Position numbers and translations under genes: made by a program | The notes under the pieces: model-generated | The model's input: the letters and a program-made list of their open reading frames with translations, nothing else | What the model was told of the DNA's origin: nothing | The model's database searches: none | Source: JBQTKD01 sp052389435 | GTDB lineage: Bacteria > Actinomycetota > Actinomycetes > Sporichthyales > Sporichthyaceae | Direction: 5' to 3' | Assembly: GCA_052389435.1 (NCBI GenBank) | Contig: JBQTIB010000094.1 | Span: 16,384-80,383 of the forward strand | Length of the DNA: 64,000 nucleotides | Part shown: positions 26,668 through 36,101 of the stretch, in pieces | Position numbering within the stretch: the stretch's first letter is position 1 | Layout of the letters: every line of letters begins with the position of its first letter

Positions 26668-27453
26668 GTGCCCGAGGGCGACACCGTCTGGCTGGCGTGC
26701 AGGCGCCTGAACGACGCCCTCGCGGGGAAGCGACTGACCGGATCGGAGTTTCGCGCTCCGCAGTACGCCGCGGTGGACCTCGCCGGAGCCACGGTCCTGG
26801 AGGTCGTCTCCCTCGGCAAGCACCAGCTGTTTCGTTTCGACACCGGCCAGACGCTGCACACGCACTTCCGCATGGACGGAACCTGGCACCTGTATCCGCT
26901 GGCCGCGACCCCGCACGGCGGCCCGGACTTCCAGATCCGCGTGATCCTGACGACGCAGGCCACCAAGGCGATCGGCTATCGCCTGCCCGTGATCGACATC
27001 GTCGACACGATCGCCGAGGACACCGTGGTCGGTCACGTCGGGCCGGACCTGCTCGGGCCCACGTGGGACGCCGACGAGGCGCTGCGACGTCTGCGCTCCG
27101 AGCCCGGTCGCACGATCGGCGAGGCACTGCTCGACCAGCGCAACCTCGCCGGCATCGGCACGCTCTACCGCGCGGAAACGCTGTTCCTGTCGGGGGTTCA
27201 CCCCCGCACGCCGGTCTGCGACGTGCCGAACCTCGACCGGATCGTCGACCGTGCGCAACGCCTGCTGCTGGCCAACCGGGACCGACCGGAGCAGTCCACC
27301 ACCGGCGACACCCGCCGCGGGCGGGACAAGTGGGTGTTCGAGCGGGCCAGGCAGCCCTGCCGTCGCTGCGGCGCACGCATTCAGACCGAGGAGTTCGGCC
27401 CGAGCGGCCAGGAGCGGCGGAGCTTTTGGTGTCCGCGCTGCCAACCGGCCTAG
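26668..27453 (+). CDS. nei: Fpg/Nei family DNA glycosylase
   Basis: Base-excision repair glycosylase/AP lyase for oxidised bases. 261 residues from GTG 26668, preceded by GGAGGT. The N-terminus after Met removal is PEGDTVW, giving the catalytic Pro and Glu of the family. The middle contains LDQRNLAGIGTLYRAE (helix-two-turns-helix), and the C-terminal zinc finger has four Cys: CRRCGARI and FWCPRCQ. A frame extension upstream to 26638 is open but lacks the catalytic Pro at position 2. Located downstream of lhr, about 170 bp apart. Confidence 0.94.
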   Translation: MPEGDTVWLACRRLNDALAGKRLTGSEFRAPQYAAVDLAGATVLEVVSLGKHQLFRFDTGQTLHTHFRMDGTWHLYPLAATPHGGPDFQIRVILTTQATKAIGYRLPVIDIVDTIAEDTVVGHVGPDLLGPTWDADEALRRLRSEPGRTIGEALLDQRNLAGIGTLYRAETLFLSGVHPRTPVCDVPNLDRIVDRAQRLLLANRDRPEQSTTGDTRRGRDKWVFERARQPCRRCGARIQTEEFGPSGQERRSFWCPRCQPA

Positions 27454-27491
27454 CCCAGGACGCGGCGCGCCAGCGCCCTCGGGCCCCCGGC

Positions 27492-28118
27492 ATGCCCGAG
27501 AATCGGGCGGTGTTCCGAATCCGGGGCGTGGCGGCGGTTGCCGCAACGCTCGTCCTGCTGGCCGCCTGCGGCGGTGAAGATCGGCCTTCCTTCGACGAGC
27601 TCCCGCTGTTGACGGCGCCGCCGATCGAGACGCCCGCAGCGGCGCCCACCGACGCGTTCTCCCCGAGTCCCACACCGACGGACCCGAGCGGTTTGCCGAC
27701 GCCCACGGCGACGCTCGGCGCAACAGCCGAACCCACCGGCACGCTCGCCGACGGACGGCACCCGGTCTACCTCACGGCGGTGGACGTCGCCGTCGGCACG
27801 ATCACCGTCGACGTCGTGCAGTTCTTCACCGGCACGGCGGCTACGCAGGCGGCCACCGAGGACCGAGCCGCCCAGATCCCCCCGCCCAACGAGATCTGGC
27901 TTCGCAACCGAAGCACAGTGCTGCGGACGCTGCCGATCTCCGGCTCGGCCCCGATCACCGTGAACACGCTGTCCGCCGAGGAGACGGGGAACTCCCGCAA
28001 GAACCTCGAGGTCACCCTGCAGAAGCTCGCCGCCTACCCGAGCCTGGAGGCTCGACTGTTCTACGTCACGGTGTCCGGCGGCATCGTCGTCGCGCTCCGG
28101 GAGCAGTACCTGCCCTGA
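27492..28118 (+). CDS. Putative lipoprotein of unknown function
   Basis: 208 residues from ATG 27492. The signal peptide RIRGVAAVAATLVLLAAC ends in a lipobox, followed by a Pro/Thr-rich linker of about 65 residues. The folded part begins HPVYLTAVDVAVGTITVDVV and ends LFYVTVSGGIVVALREQYLP; this mixed strand pattern is not assigned to a family. It is convergent with dps, and the stop codons are separated by a small hairpin. Confidence 0.75.
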   Translation: MPENRAVFRIRGVAAVAATLVLLAACGGEDRPSFDELPLLTAPPIETPAAAPTDAFSPSPTPTDPSGLPTPTATLGATAEPTGTLADGRHPVYLTAVDVAVGTITVDVVQFFTGTAATQAATEDRAAQIPPPNEIWLRNRSTVLRTLPISGSAPITVNTLSAEETGNSRKNLEVTLQKLAAYPSLEARLFYVTVSGGIVVALREQYLP

Positions 28119-28130
28119 CGCAGCGTCAGG
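28114..28130. terminator. Short hairpin between convergent genes
   Basis: CCTGAC-GCAGC-GTCAGG spans the end of the lipoprotein gene and the end of dps. The six-base stem is short, so termination activity is uncertain. Confidence 0.35.
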
Positions 28131-28611
28131 ATTGAACCGGCGTGACATTTTCGGCCTGCCACATCCACCAGGCCTTCTCCAGGTCTGCGGTGATCGAGAT
28201 CAGCAGGTCCTGACTGACGGGATCGGGCTCGTCGGTGTCCTTGATCCGGGTGCGCAGGCGTTCGACGATGCTGCCGTGGATCTCCACGAACGCCGCGACG
28301 ACCGCATCGTCCGCCACCCATCCTGGCTGCACCTGTGGGACTCCGGACTCCTCGGCGATGGTGGCGGCCCGCCCGTCCGCGGGCACGCCGATCGCCACGC
28401 AGCGCTCGGCGACCGCGTCGGAGTGGTTCCGGGCGATTGCCACGACCTCGTCGAGTTGCAGGTGCACCGAGCGAAACCGCGGGCCGACCAGGTTCCAGTG
28501 CGCCTGCTTGGCGAGAAGCGCGAGGTCGATCAGGTCGACGAGCGTTCCCTGCAACGCCTCGGCGACGATCTTCTGATCGGCTTCGTTCAGCGGACTGCGG
28601 TGGTTGGACAT
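28126..28611 (-). CDS. dps: Dps-family ferritin-like DNA-protection protein
   Basis: 161 residues from ATG 28611, preceded by GGAGAG. The intersubunit ferroxidase centre is present: KQAHWNLVGPRF with the His, then VHLQLDEVVAIA with the second His, Asp and Glu. Dps dodecamers oxidise and store iron with peroxide and may bind the nucleoid. There is no long basic N-terminal tail, so DNA binding is not evident. Sited between a lipoprotein gene and a small membrane protein gene. Confidence 0.93.
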   Translation of the reverse strand: MSNHRSPLNEADQKIVAEALQGTLVDLIDLALLAKQAHWNLVGPRFRSVHLQLDEVVAIARNHSDAVAERCVAIGVPADGRAATIAEESGVPQVQPGWVADDAVVAAFVEIHGSIVERLRTRIKDTDEPDPVSQDLLISITADLEKAWWMWQAENVTPVQS

Positions 28612-28672
28612 CTGCTCTCCAAGAGTCGGGTAGTTCTGGCGCTCCCCTGCGCGCCCGGACGCAAACCGACCG

Positions 28673-28855
28673 TCAGCCGTGTTCGTCGTGACGTGCCTGG
28701 GCGCGGCGCAGACCTTCGGCGCCCTCCTGCCCGATGCGTTCGGCGTGTTCGCGGCTGATGGTGTTGCGGGTCTTGCGCCCGTTCAGGGCGATGAACAGCA
28801 CCATTGCGAGTACGCCTGCAGCGAGGGCGATGACCAGGAGTAGGTCGGCAGACAT
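28673..28855 (-). CDS. Small single-pass membrane protein
   Basis: 60 residues from ATG 28855, with GAAGGAA at good spacing. Residues 4-24 (DLLLVIALAAGVLAMVLFIA) form one membrane helix, followed by a basic, charged tail (NGRKTRNTISREHAERIG). No family recognised. It sits between dps and the clgR-like gene. Confidence 0.6.
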   Translation of the reverse strand: MSADLLLVIALAAGVLAMVLFIALNGRKTRNTISREHAERIGQEGAEGLRRAQARHDEHG

Positions 28856-28936
28856 GGGTGTTCCTTCCGTCGGGGTACGACGGGCAACTACCCGGAAAGC
28901 AGGCGAGGACTCGAAAAGGGCCGACGGAGGACGGCG

Positions 28937-29254
28937 CTAGGCCGCGACGACGACCTCGGCGGCCGAGTCCGTGACGGGAGCGGCGACCGGTTCGAGCGCG
29001 AGAACGTTGCCGGAGGCGAGCTCTGCGTGGGCCAGTTGGTCTGCGACGTCGCGCATCAACTCGGACATGCGCACCTCGAGGGCGTCGCAGATGGAGGCGA
29101 GCAGCTCGGAGGACGCTTCCTTCTGTCCGCGTTCGACCTCGGACAGATAGCCCAGCGAGACCCGCGCGGACGCGGAGACCTCGCGCAGCGTCCGGCCCTG
29201 CTCCTGCCGGCGGTTTCGGAGGACGTCGCCCAGCAGGCGTCGCAAGAGCACCAC
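28937..29254 (-). CDS. clgR: ClgR-type XRE transcriptional regulator
   Basis: 105 residues from GTG 29254, preceded by GAGGAGG; a second GTG follows directly. The helix-turn-helix reads RRQEQGRTLREVSASARVS followed by LGYLSEVERGQKEAS, the near-invariant core of actinobacterial ClgR, an activator of clp protease and stress genes. The C-terminal 35 residues are Ala/Val-rich. It lies just downstream of cinA, the usual position of clgR-like genes in actinobacteria. Assignment to ClgR rather than another XRE protein rests on this core and location. Confidence 0.82.
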   Translation of the reverse strand: MVLLRRLLGDVLRNRRQEQGRTLREVSASARVSLGYLSEVERGQKEASSELLASICDALEVRMSELMRDVADQLAHAELASGNVLALEPVAAPVTDSAAEVVVAA

Positions 29255-29334
29255 GGCGAGCCTCCTCGGGTTGACTTCCTCTGTACCGCTGGAACAACCG
29301 TACCCCGCAACCTTGCGCGACGGGGCCCGGACCG

Positions 29335-30585
29335 TTACGTGTTCCCCCGATGGATCCAGGAATCGTGCGGCTCGATCCCCTGCAGACGCCGTCGCACCAG
29401 GTCCAAGGCGTGCACGACGGACAGGGTGCGGACCAGATCGCGCCGCGGCGGCAGGGCCAGGCGCAGCACCCGGCCGCCCGCGGCGTCGTCGACGGCGACG
29501 TAGACCGTGCCCGCTTCGAGCGGCCCGACCGGGTCCGGTCCGGCCACCCCGGTCGTCGCGACCCCGTGCGTCGCGCCGTACCGCTCGCGGACGCAGCGGG
29601 CGAGGGCGAGCGCAACGTCGGGGTCGACGGGACCGCGGGCGGCGAGGAGCGCGGCGTCGACGCCGAGCGCGGCCTTGGCCTCGGTGGCGTAGACGATCGA
29701 TCCGCCGACGAACGTGGCGGAGGCCCCCGAGGGCTCGGTGAGCGCGGCGCCGACCATCCCGCCGGTGAGCGACTCCGCGACGGCGACGGTCCCGCCGGCG
29801 GCGGCGAGCAGGCGGTGCACGACGACGGCGAGGGTGGCGCCGTCGGTGCTGTAGGCGGCGGGCCCTAGCCGTTCCTGCACGGAGGCGGTGGCCGCGGCGA
29901 CCGCCTCGGGAGTCCCGGTGAGGCGAACCTGCACGTCGCCGGGGGCCGCGAGGTAGGCGAACGAGACGGTCCCGGCCCGCTCGAGGTCTTCGATGGCCTG
30001 CGAGATCGCGGACTCGCCGGTCAGCGAGACGCGGATCGAGGTCGTGGTCAGCGCGGGTGCGCCGACCTCCTCGGCCAGCCGCGGGACTACGTGCTCGGCG
30101 AGCATCGCGTCGAGTTCGGACGGCACTCCCGGCAGGGCCCACACGACGGCCGAGCCGAGGTCCATCCGCAGCCCGGGCGCGCTGCCGCGCGAGTTCGGAA
30201 GGGGCGTGGCGCCCTCGGGGACGTCGGCCTGACGCAGCGCCACGTCGGGCGCGAGGAGCTTCCAGCCTGCGTACCGCTCGCGGACGGTCTGTTCGAGGTC
30301 GGGCCAGCGCCGCAGCGGCACACCCGCCGCGACGGCCATCGCGTCGCGCGTCAGGTCGTCCCCGGTGGGCCCGAGGCCCCCGCTGCACACCACGACGTCG
30401 GCGCGGGCGGCGGCGGCGTTCAGGGCGGCGACGATTTCGGCGACGTCGTCGCGGACGTCGGTCACGATCTCCAGGCGCAGCCCGATCCCGCCGAGGGCGT
30501 CGGCCACGCGGCCCACGTTCGAGTTGAGCACCAGGCCGGAGAGCAGTTCGTCTCCGACGGTGATCAGCTCCACCCGCGGACTCAT
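29335..30585 (-). CDS. cinA: CinA-family protein (nicotinamide-nucleotide amidohydrolase)
   Basis: 416 residues from ATG 30585, overlapping the pgsA stop by four bases (ATGA). The N-terminal MoCF-like COG1058 domain has ELITVGDELLSGLVLNSN and VVVCSGGLGPTGDDLT. The C-terminal CinA domain has VAVAESLTGGMVGAALTE and ATTGVAGPDP, which carry NMN amidase activity in pyridine-nucleotide salvage. Full length. Between pgsA and clgR. Confidence 0.94.
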   Translation of the reverse strand: MSPRVELITVGDELLSGLVLNSNVGRVADALGGIGLRLEIVTDVRDDVAEIVAALNAAAARADVVVCSGGLGPTGDDLTRDAMAVAAGVPLRRWPDLEQTVRERYAGWKLLAPDVALRQADVPEGATPLPNSRGSAPGLRMDLGSAVVWALPGVPSELDAMLAEHVVPRLAEEVGAPALTTTSIRVSLTGESAISQAIEDLERAGTVSFAYLAAPGDVQVRLTGTPEAVAAATASVQERLGPAAYSTDGATLAVVVHRLLAAAGGTVAVAESLTGGMVGAALTEPSGASATFVGGSIVYATEAKAALGVDAALLAARGPVDPDVALALARCVRERYGATHGVATTGVAGPDPVGPLEAGTVYVAVDDAAGGRVLRLALPPRRDLVRTLSVVHALDLVRRRLQGIEPHDSWIHRGNT

Positions 30586-31181
30586 GCCGGCGCTGCCGCC
30601 CGACGCAGCCGCAGCGCACGCATGACGTAGTCGGCACCGGTGGCCAGCGCGACGACGACGGCGGCGCTCATCAGGACCACGGCGATGTCGTGACCCACGC
30701 CGGTGAACGGAAGGATGTAGAACCCGGTGCCGAAGCCGAGCAGCATCGTCTTGACCTTGCCGCCGCGGCTGGCCGGGATGACCCCGTGGCGGATGACCCA
30801 GAACCGCAGCAGGGTCACGCCCACTTCGCGCGCGAGGACCACGATCGTCACGGCCCAGGGCAGGTCGCCCAGGATCGACAGCGAGATCAACGCGGCGCCG
30901 GACAGGGCCTTGTCGGCGATGGGATCGGCGATCTTGCCGAAGTCGGTGACCAGGCCGCGTTTGCGGGCGATCCGCCCGTCGAGGGTGTCGGTGAACGCCG
31001 CCACGGCGAACACCGTCCAGGCAGCCCAGCGCCAGCCGTCGGAGTGCCCACCGTCGGCGAACATCACGACGAGGAAGATCGGGACGAGCAGCAGGCGCAG
31101 CAGCGTCAGCGCGTTCGGCAGGTTGACTGGATTGACCGACGTGCTCGGGTCGCCCAGGTGATCCTGCGTCAGCGTGCTCAC
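30582..31181 (-). CDS. pgsA: CDP-diacylglycerol-glycerol-3-phosphate 3-phosphatidyltransferase
   Basis: Makes phosphatidylglycerophosphate in the membrane. 199 residues from GTG 31181, overlapping the rimO stop (GTGA). The CDP-alcohol phosphotransferase motif D-G-x2-A-R-x8-G-x3-D-x3-D is present as DGRIARKRGLVTDFGKIADP. Several hydrophobic segments follow. The genes rimO-pgsA-cinA are coupled by overlapping start/stop codons. A second CDP-alcohol transferase (for cardiolipin or phosphatidylinositol) is not in the window. Confidence 0.94.
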   Translation of the reverse strand: MSTLTQDHLGDPSTSVNPVNLPNALTLLRLLLVPIFLVVMFADGGHSDGWRWAAWTVFAVAAFTDTLDGRIARKRGLVTDFGKIADPIADKALSGAALISLSILGDLPWAVTIVVLAREVGVTLLRFWVIRHGVIPASRGGKVKTMLLGFGTGFYILPFTGVGHDIAVVLMSAAVVVALATGADYVMRALRLRRAAAPA

Positions 31182-32818
31182 CTCGCCGCAAGGTCGAACG
31201 AGGCGCCGGCGGCCTGAGCCGGCGTCAGTTCATCGAGCCCGTTGGTCGGCGTGGCGACGAGGTCCACGCCCATGTTGCCGATCACCGTCGCCGCGACGAA
31301 CTCGCCGACGGCGGCGGTTCCCCCGATCAGGACGACCCCGCCGTCGACTTCGGGCGCCTGGTGCGCGGCGCGGCCCTCCGCACGGGCGGGTCCGAACTGC
31401 TCCTCGCCGGGGTACTCCCCCGGGTCGAGCGTCTCGACGAGCACGTGCAGTCGCTCCCCGATCCGGTCCGCGGCGCGGGCCTCGGTGAGCTCCTCCACCA
31501 CGCGGCTGAGGCGCTCGACGCGGGCGGCCACCTCCTCGGGGTCGAGCTTGCCGTCGAAGGCTGCGGCCTCGGTGCCGTCCTCGTCGGAGTACCCGAACAC
31601 CCCGACGGTGTCGAGGCGCCCGGCGATCAGGAAGCCCTCGAGTTCGGCGACGTCGTCCTCGGTCTCCCCGGGGAAACCGACGATGACGTTGGTGCGGATG
31701 CCGGCCAGCGGGGCGCGGGCGCGGATGGCGCCGATGAGGTCGAGGAACTGGCCGGTGTCGCCGAAGCGCTTCATCCGCCGCAGTACTGAGCCCGAGGAGT
31801 GCTGGAAGGACAGGTCGAAGTACGGGACGACGCCGTCGGTGTTGGTGAGCACGTCGATGAGCGAGGGCCGCATCTCCGCGGGCTGCAGGTAGTTCACGCG
31901 CACGCGCTCGATGCCGTCGATTTCCGCGAGCTTGGGCAGCAGGCGCTCGAGCAGGCGCAGGTCCCCGAGGTCCTTGCCGTAGGAGGTCGAGTTCTCCGAA
32001 ACCAGGACGAGTTCCTTCACACCCTCGGACGCGAGCCAGGCCGCCTCCTCGAGCACCTCGACCGGCGGGCGGGACAGGAACGCGCCACGGAAGGTGGGGA
32101 TGGCGCAGAAGGTGCAGCGCCGGTCGCAGCCCGACGCGAGTTTCAACGGCGCGACCGGGCCGCCGGTGAGCCGCCGACGGACGGGGCGCGGGCCGTTCCC
32201 GGGACCGGCCCAGGACTCGAAGTCCGCGACGGCGCTTCCGCCGGAACGCTCGGAGTGCCCCGGGGTGGCGACGGCCGCGGAGGCGGCGGGGCGCTCGACC
32301 GGGGTCAACGGCAGCAGCGTGCGCCGATCGCGCGGGGTGTGCGCCTGGTGCAGGGCGCCGGCGCGCGCGTCGTGAAGCCGGTCGGAGATCGTGCCGTAGT
32401 CGTCGAAGGACAGGATGCGAGCCTCGGGCAGGGCCTCGGCCAACTCCTTGCCGTACCGCTCGGCGAGGCAGCCGACGGCGACGACCGCGCGGCCCTTGGC
32501 GCCGTCGGTGATGTCGGCGGCGGCGAGCAGGGCGTCGATGCTGTCCTTCTTGGCGGCCTCGACGAAGCCGCAGGTGTTGACGACGATGACGTCGGAGGCC
32601 TCGGTGTCCTCCGAGACGTTCCAGCCGGCGGCGGCGAGGCGCCCGGCGAGTTCGTCCGAGTCGACCTCGTTGCGCTGGCAGCCCATGGTCACCAGGGACA
32701 CCGACGGCGGCGCTTCGACGATCTGCGGGGCGCCCGTGCCCTCGCGGCCGCGCCTGCGGGATCCGCTACGCCGGCCTGCGGCGTCGGCGGGACGCGCGCG
32801 CCGCGGTGGAGGGGTCAC
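31178..32818 (-). CDS. rimO: Ribosomal protein uS12 methylthiotransferase
   Basis: Radical-SAM enzyme that methylthiolates an Asp of ribosomal protein S12. 546 residues from GTG 32818. N-terminal MTTase cysteines are in VTMGCQRN, VNTCGFV and VGCLAER; the radical SAM motif is CDRRCTFC; TRAM-like C-terminus. An unusually long linker (about 75 residues, RDRRTLLPLTPVE to RPVRRRLTGG) separates the two domains, including a low-complexity part. The N-terminal 35 residues are basic. No ribosome site precedes GTG 32818, so the transcript may be leaderless. Paralogue of miaB. Confidence 0.94.
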   Translation of the reverse strand: MTPPPRRARPADAAGRRSGSRRRGREGTGAPQIVEAPPSVSLVTMGCQRNEVDSDELAGRLAAAGWNVSEDTEASDVIVVNTCGFVEAAKKDSIDALLAAADITDGAKGRAVVAVGCLAERYGKELAEALPEARILSFDDYGTISDRLHDARAGALHQAHTPRDRRTLLPLTPVERPAASAAVATPGHSERSGGSAVADFESWAGPGNGPRPVRRRLTGGPVAPLKLASGCDRRCTFCAIPTFRGAFLSRPPVEVLEEAAWLASEGVKELVLVSENSTSYGKDLGDLRLLERLLPKLAEIDGIERVRVNYLQPAEMRPSLIDVLTNTDGVVPYFDLSFQHSSGSVLRRMKRFGDTGQFLDLIGAIRARAPLAGIRTNVIVGFPGETEDDVAELEGFLIAGRLDTVGVFGYSDEDGTEAAAFDGKLDPEEVAARVERLSRVVEELTEARAADRIGERLHVLVETLDPGEYPGEEQFGPARAEGRAAHQAPEVDGGVVLIGGTAAVGEFVAATVIGNMGVDLVATPTNGLDELTPAQAAGASFDLAAR

Positions 32819-32877
32819 GAGGGTCCAGCCTACGTTGCCGCTGCCCGCCTCTTCGCACCCGACATGTGCGGTTGCGC

Positions 32878-33354
32878 TCAGCCCAGGACGTGGGCGAACA
32901 GCAGGGCGATCGGGTAGAGGGCCACGATTCCCAGGGCCCAGAGCAGGACGGCCGTCCAGTTCGGCCCGGCGGGCCGCTCCCGAGGCGTGTCCGGAACGAC
33001 GCGCGGAGCCGTCTCGGCTGCCTGCCGTGCGTCGAACGCCGCCAGCAACGGCGCGGGATCGACCCCCACCGCACGCGCGATCGCCGCCAGACGACCGCGG
33101 GCGAGGACGGCCGGGCCGCACGCGTCGAAGTCGTCGGCCTCGATCTCCATGATTCGGCCCGCACGGATGTGGGTGCTCTGGGCGACCTCGTAGGCGGTCA
33201 ACCCCGCCTCCAGGCGAGCCTCGCGCAGGGCCTGCCCGATCGACTCCCCAGGGGCCAGGTCGATGCAGCGGCCCGCTGAGGGCGCCTCGCCGATGGCGAG
33301 GACCGACTCCTCCATCTCGATGGCCGGCGCCATCTGGCGCGGAAGACTATTCAC
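32878..33354 (-). CDS. RodZ-like HTH protein with C-terminal membrane helix
   Basis: 158 residues if begun at GTG 33354, which overlaps the ftsK stop; ATG 33333 is an alternative. Residues 36-95 are a RodZ-type helix-turn-helix (IGQALREARLEAGLTAYEVA, then STHIRAGRIMEIE). A Pro-rich linker leads to one C-terminal membrane helix (VLLWALGIVALYPIALLFA). RodZ-like proteins couple cytoskeletal MreB to the cell wall in other bacteria; here there is no periplasmic domain. Located between ftsK and rimO. Confidence 0.8.
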   Translation of the reverse strand: MNSLPRQMAPAIEMEESVLAIGEAPSAGRCIDLAPGESIGQALREARLEAGLTAYEVAQSTHIRAGRIMEIEADDFDACGPAVLARGRLAAIARAVGVDPAPLLAAFDARQAAETAPRVVPDTPRERPAGPNWTAVLLWALGIVALYPIALLFAHVLG

Positions 33355-35974
33355 CGCGCAGTCCGGCGAGGACCGAGTCCACGTCGTCGGGCACGATCAG
33401 CACGTCGCGGGCCTTGGAGCCCTCCGACGGGCCGACGATCCCCCGGCTCTCCATGAGGTCCATCAGGCGCCCGGCCTTGGCGAACCCGACGCGCAGCTTG
33501 CGCTGCAGCATCGAGGTCGAGCCGAACTGGGTGGTGATGACCAGCTCCGCGGCCTGACACAGCAGGTCGAGGTCGTCGCCGACGTCCTCGATCTCCTTCC
33601 TCTCCACCGGCGCGGCGGTGACGTCGTCGCGGTAGACGGCGGTCATCTGCTTCTTGCAGTGCTCGACGACCTCGCGCAGTTCGCTCTCCGGAAGGAAGGC
33701 GCCCTGGATGCGGATCGGCTTGTTCGAGCCCATCGGCGCGAACAGGCCGTCGCCCTGCCCGACGAGCTTCTCTGCGCCGGGCTGGTCGAGGATGACCTGG
33801 GAGTCGGTGCGCGAGGAGGTCGCGAACGCCAGGCGCGAGGGCACGTTGGCCTTGATCAGACCGGTGACGACGTCGACCGACGGGCGCTGGGTCGCGATGA
33901 CCAGGTGGATGCCGGCGGCGCGGGCGAGCTGGGTGATGCGCTGGATGTGGCCTTCCACGTCGCGCGGGGCGACCATCATCAGGTCGGCGAGCTCGTCGAT
34001 GACGACCAGCAGGTACGGGTAGGGCGTGTAGACGCGCTCGCTGCCCAGCGGCGGGACGAGGCGCCCCTCGCGGACGGCGGCGTTGAAGTCGTCGATGTGC
34101 TTGAAGCCGCTGTGCTCGAGGTCGTCGTAGCGCAGGTCCATCTCCCGGGCCACCCAGCCGAGGGCGTCGGCGGCCTTCTTCGGGTTGGTGATGACCGGGG
34201 TGATCAGGTGCGGCACGCCCTCGTAGGCGGTCAGCTCGACCCGCTTGGGGTCGATGAGGATCAGGCGCACCTGCTCGGGCGTGGCCCGCATCAGGATCGA
34301 GACGATGAGCGAGTTGATGCAGCTGGACTTGCCGGCGCCGGTGGCGCCCGCGACCAGGATGTGCGGCATCTTCGCGAGGTTCGCGCAGACCATGCGGCCC
34401 TCGACGTCCTTGCCGAGCGCCACGACCATCGGGTGCGGGTTGTTCCGCGCCTCCGGCGAGCGGAGCACGTCGCCGAGGGTCACCCATTCGCGGTCGACGT
34501 TCGGGATCTCGACGCCGATCGCGGACTTGCCCGGGATCGGGGCCAGGATGCGCACGTCGGCGCTGGCGACCGCGTAGGCGATGTCCTTCTCCAGCGCCAC
34601 GACGCGCTGGACCTTCACGCCCTGGCCGACCTCGACGGCGTACTGGGTGACCGTCGGGCCGCGGGTGAAGCCGGCGACCTTGGCGTCGATCTCGAAGTCC
34701 TCGAGCACCTTGGTCAGTGCCGCGACGACCGCGTCGTTCGCGGCGCTGCGGGCCTTGGCGGGCGGGCCGGAACCCAGGATCGCCTGCTCGGGCAGGTCGT
34801 AGTCGACGCTGCCGACGTAGGCGGAGGTACCGAGGTCGACGACGTCCTCTGCGGTCACGGCAGCCGGCGCGTACTCGATCGCCCGCTCGACCACCGGCTC
34901 GTCCAGCCCGGGGACGCCGAGCACGAGGTCGTCGAAGTCGTCGGCCGCCGCGGCGGGAGCCGGAAGCCTGCGGCCCCGCTTCGGCGCGGGCTCCGCGGAG
35001 ACCACGGGGGTCTCGAACGGCTCGTCGCCGTCCTCGGACACCGCAGCCTCCGACGCCGCCGCCTTGGTGCGGCGGCGTCGCTTGGGCTTGGTCGGCTCGT
35101 CGTCGACCTGCCCACCGAAGTGGTCCGGCTCCTGCCACGACGCCCCCTCGACGTCGTGATCGGTGCCTTCTTCGGCCGGCGGGCCGACGAGCGGTCGAGC
35201 GAGCACCCGCAGACGCTCGGGAATGCGGGAGATGGGGGTGGAGGTGAGCACCAGGAAGCCGAACAGGCCCACGAGGGCGAGCAGCGTCCCCGCGACGATC
35301 GGCGCGGTGGCGCTCGCGAGCGGGTGCGCGGTGAGGTAGCCGATGGTGCCGCCGGCCTCGCGGACGGCCTCGCGGCCGTCCTCGGGGCGCGGGCTGCCGT
35401 TCGCGAGGTGCGCGATGCCGGTCGCACCGGCGACGAGCGCGGCCGAGCCGATGCCCAGGCGACCGGCCTCCATGGCGCCGGCGTTGCGCAGCACGTAGAT
35501 CCCCAGGCCCACCAGGGCCAGCGGGGCGACGAGACCGGGCGTGCCGAGGCTCCCGCCGACGATCGCCCGGATGCCCAGGCCGACGGCGCCGCTCAGTCCC
35601 CACCACTGCGCGGCGGCGACGACGATCGCCAGCCCGAGCAGGGTCAGGCCGAGGCCGTCGCGCCGGTGCGCCGGGTCGAGCTCGCGCGCGGAGGAGTTCA
35701 GGCGCCGCACCCCCGCACCCAGCGCCCGGGCGATGCCCAGGTACACGCCCTCGACGAGGACCCACATCCCGCACACGAGGCCGAGGAACGGGTTCACCTT
35801 GAGCTGGGACGCGGCAATGCGCCGCGCCCGGGTCTTCTGGTTGCCCGGTGGATTCAGGACGCTGCCGGCGGTGCCGTGCGCGGGCTTGGCGGTGGTGGGC
35901 CGACTGCGGCCCTCGCCGGCGGTCGGCCGCTTCTTCGTCGCGGTGCCGCCGGATTTCGTAGTGCGGGAGGCCAT
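33347..35974 (-). CDS. ftsK: DNA translocase FtsK/SpoIIIE
   Basis: 875 residues from ATG 35974. A basic N-terminal 90 residues is followed by four membrane segments (about 110-255), an acidic linker and the motor. Walker A is in LVAGATGAGKSSCINSL (near 545), Walker B is VVIDELADLMM (near 665), and the C-terminal gamma winged helix that reads polar chromosomal repeats is present (about 800-875). It pumps the chromosome terminus through the septum. The gene ends in overlap with the RodZ-like gene. Confidence 0.95.
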   Translation of the reverse strand: MASRTTKSGGTATKKRPTAGEGRSRPTTAKPAHGTAGSVLNPPGNQKTRARRIAASQLKVNPFLGLVCGMWVLVEGVYLGIARALGAGVRRLNSSARELDPAHRRDGLGLTLLGLAIVVAAAQWWGLSGAVGLGIRAIVGGSLGTPGLVAPLALVGLGIYVLRNAGAMEAGRLGIGSAALVAGATGIAHLANGSPRPEDGREAVREAGGTIGYLTAHPLASATAPIVAGTLLALVGLFGFLVLTSTPISRIPERLRVLARPLVGPPAEEGTDHDVEGASWQEPDHFGGQVDDEPTKPKRRRRTKAAASEAAVSEDGDEPFETPVVSAEPAPKRGRRLPAPAAAADDFDDLVLGVPGLDEPVVERAIEYAPAAVTAEDVVDLGTSAYVGSVDYDLPEQAILGSGPPAKARSAANDAVVAALTKVLEDFEIDAKVAGFTRGPTVTQYAVEVGQGVKVQRVVALEKDIAYAVASADVRILAPIPGKSAIGVEIPNVDREWVTLGDVLRSPEARNNPHPMVVALGKDVEGRMVCANLAKMPHILVAGATGAGKSSCINSLIVSILMRATPEQVRLILIDPKRVELTAYEGVPHLITPVITNPKKAADALGWVAREMDLRYDDLEHSGFKHIDDFNAAVREGRLVPPLGSERVYTPYPYLLVVIDELADLMMVAPRDVEGHIQRITQLARAAGIHLVIATQRPSVDVVTGLIKANVPSRLAFATSSRTDSQVILDQPGAEKLVGQGDGLFAPMGSNKPIRIQGAFLPESELREVVEHCKKQMTAVYRDDVTAAPVERKEIEDVGDDLDLLCQAAELVITTQFGSTSMLQRKLRVGFAKAGRLMDLMESRGIVGPSEGSKARDVLIVPDDVDSVLAGLRGE

Positions 35975-36101
35975 GGCCGAAAGCTAACTCAGGAGTCACA
36001 TCAGCCACAGCTGCCACGCCGTTCCCATGGGTGTGGCAGTCGCGGCGGCTGTACGGCGCCGGCGACCACGATGTGGGAGCGCTGGGTCGTGCGGACGGGT
36101 G